The position numbers and the translations under genes are program-made. Below the pieces are notes generated by a model. That model saw nothing but the letters and a program-made list of their open reading frames with translations. It was not told where the DNA came from and searched no databases. DNA of 64,000 nucleotides, from contig JAODUO010000879.1 in the NCBI GenBank assembly GCA_025642075.2, positions 5,001 to 69,000 on the forward strand, written 5' to 3'. The DNA is from Ridgeia piscesae (Eukaryota > Annelida > Polychaeta > Sabellida > Siboglinidae). Below, piece after piece: positions 58,923-64,000 of this stretch (the first letter of the stretch is position 1; every line of letters starts with the position of its first letter).

Positions 58923-60080
58923 ATGGCACTCGATGACAGGTTTATGACTGGAGATGCTGTCGGCTTCGCGGCCGACATGAAAAAGTTAATAAACAATAAA
59001 GATACGAGGTAAGAAAATACGAATGTATCATATTATCGCTCACATTGTACTGATTGAACCAGTTGAGGTTTCATTTAGTGTATCACCTCGATTTCCATTT
59101 CTTGCCTATCCGCAACATATTGAAGACAGATGATTTTATGACCTATAAGTATACAGACACACTGGCAAGGCGCTTACGATGCCACATAATGCATTAAATT
59201 TATTAAAACTATATTATTTATAAATAATAATATTTATTTTTAGCCGTTTATAATAATGATTGGTGATAGTGTAGTGCGTTTGGCTTTGAGGACTTTTGGA
59301 ATCTACTCATCATATTTATTTAGCCAATAACCAGATTTATCAAGCTTGATACTACTATCATATTCACAATAGTTACACTGGTACACATGTGGAGGCTGTA
59401 GGCAGTCATAGACAAAGTTGACATGAATGAAGGTGTCTGCTCCTAGATTTTATTTTCTCGTTCAATATCATGCTCTTGTGACTACAACATACGTGTTGAA
59501 GGTTTACTGCCTACCAAACTGTGGTTAATAACTTTATAAAGCATGCAGCATGTTCAAATAGTAAACAAAACAAACTGATTCAAAATTAGATTAAATTGAT
59601 TAGCAATAATGCCGAGGCAACCAGAGTTAACTGAAATACCCTTTGATGTTTATCTTTCACATGTTCTAGACAGCAGACTTCCTGTTACAAATTATTGCTC
59701 TGTTAATTCTGGACAAAGTAGCTGGCACCCTCCCTTTAAATCAATAAAATTTAATGTATGAATGCATGAGCATGCACACACATGTACACACGATCACATA
59801 CACGGCTACACACACGCATGCATGCACACACTCACACACAACTGACCACATTACATGTATTTGTAATGGATAGCTTGTATCCTATATCTTGTAAAATACT
59901 CTTCTGTGTATATCAGTTGTATGTCCTTTTATGATGATGTCAATTTATCATGCAATCTTCTACTACCTTTACAGATTTTTCAATTTTTTGACCTAAATAT
60001 GGTATTGGCAATTTGTCTCAGCAAATGTTGATCGTGTTCAGGTATAGTTATCAACTTTTGTCAAGAAAATTATAAAGACG

Positions 60081-60173
<93 letters not shown>

Positions 60174-62975
60174 TTCAAGATTTCGTATTTCTGGCACATT
60201 CCAGTTGTTGAACATAATTATATTACAAATGATTTCTTGTGAAATTACCTTTTAAATTACACCTCGTGATCAAACTGTCAGTGAATTGTGTAAGAGAGCT
60301 ATTGTATTTATGTGATATATTACTTGTTTAGTCATTTATTTTATGTGGTCTCAGTAAGCCATTTCCTTTGTTGCAGTGATGTAAAGTTTGTTATTGGCCA
60401 GACACGGAAGGTTGTGTTGGCCCACAGAAGTCTGTTGTCTGCGAGGTGTGAGGTCTTCCGAGCCATGTTCACAGACAAGTCTCAGTCACATCAGGACCCA
60501 GAGATTCCTCTCGTCCTCTCAGACATGACCATCGACATCTTCCTTCCAATGCTTGAATACATCTACACCAACTGTGTGACGCTGACTAGGAAAAACGTGA
60601 GCACCATTTTTCTGTTTTGCCGCATATTTGTACCAGAATTTATGGTAAACTATCAAATAGGTATATGTTATTGTAAAACTAGCCATTTAAACATGCAAAT
60701 GTTGAGGTTAGCAAAGATAATTAATTTGACAGCACCTTCATATGTTACATAAATTTTTATTGTTTAACAAATACACTGCCAAATATAGCCAACATGTTAG
60801 TTGCTGTTTAGATTTGCATGTGATCCAATAGTTCTGTTGTTCAGTTATAAGGTAATTGTCATAATAACTAATGTTTCATAACACTGGTTCCTTACATACA
60901 TTGCAACAGGCAGTTGACATCATGGGTACAGCAGTAGAATTTGGTCTCGATGGACTCAGGCAGGTAAGGTTGTCATCTTATTTGTCAGATATTTCGTATG
61001 TGAGACAGCTGTTTTAGTCTACATCTAAAGTATTTTTCTCTTCCAAATCATGTACATTTAGACAATTCTCATGCAATCAGTTATCAGTGTGATGGTTGCA
61101 TTTCTGTGTGATAATTCTCTTGGTGATCGACAATTACAAAAAGGAAACATGCAGACAATCATAAACAGGTGAGGATTTTATAAAATATGTGTTTCCTATG
61201 ATAGCAAAAATTTGTTTAATATTGATAGAAAATTGTGTTGCTGTTAGCTACACCAACTGAATATTAGTTTTTCAAGGAGGCGTTAGTGTTGCAAAGATTA
61301 TGTATTCCAGTGATATTCCTGAATTCATTTGCACAGTTGTGTTTATGTAGATAATACTGCAACAAAATTAAAAGTAACAAATTACATACAATTTATTAAT
61401 TAATATCTCAACACAACAACATACACACTAATATTACATGTAATTTTTTGTTATTTATGCAACACAGTTACATGTATCATGTTCCATGGAAAGCTGACAT
61501 TTTGATGATTTGATACACAAACAGCAATAAATTATTATGAACATAGTTTTATCGTTCATAGTTATACTGGACCATAGGAGAGTAACGAGATACTGTTTTA
61601 AGATCTAGTTAAATTGCACACAAAATTATCCAATATAAATATTTGCAGTTATTTTTCACATTGTGTACAGACATTTGTACATATTTGTAGCTTTGCATCG
61701 ACTACCTAATAGAGACGCTGTCCGTGGGGTCGGCGTGCGAGGCGATGCAGGCGGCTGTCACATATGGACAAGACGAACTACGCAACAAGGCACAGTCCTA
61801 CGTCGAGGGTAACACTCAGGTATGTAAGAAACTATGCACTGTGTGTACAACAACATACTGTTAGCCGACACGTGGAACATTGTATTAAACATAATAATGC
61901 GGAGCACGTGTTTCAAAATAATCTATCTATAGAAATCAAAGAAATTTGTCCTTTTACTCATGCATATGTTCAGAAACAATTTTTAGTTTGTAGTGGAAAC
62001 TTATCAACAGTAACACATATATTTAACTCCAGTTGTCAAATATTTCGTACTTTCACGGTTGCGAATACAAACAAATTCATACCACGCAAAACATGCTACA
62101 CAACATCTATGACAACAATGCGCCAATAATTGACATTTTTAACCATATACACCCGTTCTCAGCGTGGCTGTAGGACTGTGACCTGCTGTATCTGTTGTAG
62201 AACGTGTTCAAGTCCAAGAGCTTCCACGAGTTGTCGGACACGGCTCTAGCGACACTGCTCTCGAGTGACCGACTCGACATGGACGAACTGGAGGTGATTG
62301 ACGCCGTGAGAGAATGGGCGACAGTCAACGCAGTGAGTGACGTCATAGCAAACACACACCAGTCCCATAATACTGAAACCCTTGCTATCACAAGTGTTTA
62401 ACAACAACGAGATGTACATGGGTGCAGTTTCTGGTAGATGTTTTGTGAACAACAGTACTCATTTCCGTGTTGCCGTCTAACATACGTTTCATTATGCATC
62501 CCCCAATTTGTGAAACAGGCAGTGTTATGTCCAATGGTTAGACGTACCGCATACGTGTTAATATAATGCTATTATTCAAGTGGTCTCTTGTCAAAACCTT
62601 TGTTCTTTTTAACATGATTTGTTATATGTTGTGTGACCTTCACCAGCATCTACCATTTGGTTCCATTCTTTAAAAAAAATCTCCAGACTGAAAACAGCAT
62701 GGTTTCCCTTTCAAACACAATCCGTGATTTTTGAAAGTGGAATTAGTTCAAATTAAAATATTGTCGTGTTTACTAGATTCCCCGATGGGAGATGGACTAC
62801 GTTTGTTTCATTCATTGTTACATTTGACTGAGTGTTTGTTCTGTCGCAGGTGGTGCTGGGTAAGTCTATCACAGATATGTCAAGGGCTGTCGTTCCCCAC
62901 ATAAGACTTCCTCTCTTATCGCCGGAAGAACTTAAACAAGTAGAAGACGAAAGCAAGAAAGACAAATTGATCCCG
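58923..62975 (+). CDS. BTBD19: BTB/BACK domain protein, BTBD19-like (3' end beyond the window)
   Basis: Six exons: 58923-59008, 60377-60596, 60910-60963, 61691-61819, 62201-62332 and 62850-62975. All have GT-AG sites and consistent phase, giving 249 residues so far. The order matches vertebrate BTBD19 (291 aa): a start with MTGDAVGFAADMKKLINN, the BTB fold SDVKFVIGQTRKVVLAHRSL and LEYIYTNCVTL, then AVEFGLDGLRQLCIDYLIET and a BACK-type region (FHELSDTALATLLSSDRLDM, IDAVREWATVNA, LPLLSPEELKQVE, DKLIP). BTB/BACK proteins commonly act as dimerising scaffolds, often for CUL3 ligases, but BTBD19 itself is little characterised. About 40 C-terminal residues are missing. The next acceptor should lie in or beyond the 74-bp array at the window end. 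Confidence 0.88.
60083..60172. repeat. CA dinucleotide microsatellite
   Basis: (CA)n of about 90 bp in intron 1 of the BTBD19-like gene, 200 bp before exon 2. The rest of this intron (59009-60376) has a short CACA/CATG-rich patch near 59765-59845 and no other feature. Confidence 0.97.
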
Positions 62976-63436
62976 GTATGTAATTTGTGTCAGGGTTTTA
63001 ATGTTGCTAACTTTGAAGAAGTTACTGAGATACGATCTGTTGTTAACACACTGTGATTCAGTGCTCCTAAAACAGTTACAGATTTACCACAGAAATACGT
63101 GTCTATATTATTATGTTTCTATCTTGTATCACGTGTCTTTTAATTGTAGTGTTTCACTGCAAAGTCACCCGTACACCACCCGTACTGTAAATACTATGAT
63201 GCTGGTGGGATGACATTTTTTTGCGGTTAGTGTTAGACAGACTTGGATGGGTGTTGAACAACTTTAATATATATATATTTGTTAACTTATCACATGCTAT
63301 TTGTTATCGTCTTTCAAGTTATGGCTAAGCATAGATACTTCGTAGTGATTTCAATAAATCTTCGCACCGTATTTGTCTTACGTGTACAAACCATCTAATT
63401 GTATTTTATACAACTAGAACGGACCAACTGATTTTG
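62976..63436. other. BTBD19-like intron 6, unique part
   Basis: AT-rich sequence after the donor CCG/GTATGT, with no recognisable element, leading into the tandem array. Confidence 0.5.
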
Positions 63437-64000
63437 CCTGTGTCTGATACAACCATTGTTACTGTCTTCATTGCACACTCCTTGACATACTTACTGCAGG
63501 TCGCCGTCACGTTGTGTCTGATACAACCATTGTTACTGTCTTCAGTGCACACTCCTTGACATACTTACTGCAGGTCGCCGTCACGTTGTGTCTGACACAA
63601 CCATTGTTACTGTCTTCAGTGCACACTCCTTGACATACTTACTGCAGGTCGCCGTCATGTTGTGTCTGACACAACCATTGTTACTGTCTTCAGTGCACAC
63701 TCCTTGACATACTTACTGCAGGTCGCCGTCACGTTGTGTCTGACACAACCATTGTTACTGTCTTCATTGCACACTCCTTGACATACTTACTGCAGGTCGC
63801 CGTCACGTTGTGTCTGACACAACCATTGTTACTGTCTTCAGTGCACACTCCTTGACATACTTACTGCAGGTCGCCGTCACGTTGTGTCTGACACAACCAT
63901 TGTTACTGTCTTCATTGCACACTCCTTGACATACTTACTGCAGGTCGCCGTCACGTTGTGTCTGATACAACCATTGTTATTGTATTCAGTGCACACTCCT
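63437..64000 (+). repeat. 74-bp minisatellite with acceptor-like site, at least 7.6 copies, cut by window end
   Basis: Units are nearly identical (differences at ATACAA/ACACAA, CATTGC/CAGTGC, CACG/CATG). Each contains TTGACATACTTACTGCAG followed by GTCGCCGTCACG. The TTACTGCAG end plus upstream TTGACAT (branch-point-like) resembles a 3' splice site in the sense of the BTBD19-like gene. Joining exon 6 to any copy is phase-compatible and would add VAVTLCL and about twelve more residues before a stop. Confidence 0.95.

Overview
The window is nuclear DNA from an intron-rich animal, most likely a marine invertebrate. Several genes are split by GT-AG introns. The non-coding part is crowded with non-LTR retrotransposons (RTE and jockey/CR1 groups), a Penelope-like fragment, tRNA-derived SINEs, microsatellites and long minisatellites. 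I cannot fix the phylum from sequence alone.

Layout. 1-5.4 kb: retroelement debris (LINE reverse transcriptase on the minus strand, a 41-bp minisatellite, a Penelope GIY-YIG fragment, a CR1-like LINE on the plus strand). 5.8-19.3 kb: two divergently oriented two-exon genes with an HSF-type DNA-binding domain. Copy A (minus) has exons at 13754-12718 and 6311-5816; copy B (plus) has exons at 17511-18421 and 18769-19249. They share four conserved blocks and a 166-bp tract of perfect inverted identity. 19.9-22.9 kb: a decayed RTE LINE. 23.4-37.3 kb: an 11-exon minus-strand gene (619 codons, all intron phases consistent) that I do not recognise. Its introns hold three minisatellites, a second RTE LINE and a SINE. 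38.7-43.4 kb: a TIR-like repeat region, a broken LINE and a foldback MITE with a 9-bp target duplication. 44.3-55.1 kb: RNF11 (three coding exons, 145 aa). 58.9 kb to the end: a BTBD19-like BTB/BACK gene, six exons visible, 3' end outside the window.

The most striking structure is in the last intron of RNF11. About 130 copies of a 36-bp unit fill 4.7 kb directly upstream of the RING exon. Each unit contains the exon's own 3' splice site plus the first 12 exonic bases, so the splice acceptor itself has been amplified. The unit is 12 codons long and open in the RING reading frame, so use of an upstream acceptor would insert repeated 12-residue Cys-rich blocks just before the RING. The BTBD19-like gene ends, at the window edge, in a 74-bp tandem array that also carries an acceptor-like site in sense. 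A third array (29-bp unit, 27-31 kb) can be traced to the 3' coding end of an RTE retrotransposon. Together these suggest a genome in which minisatellites repeatedly arise from, and sit on, functional junction sequences.
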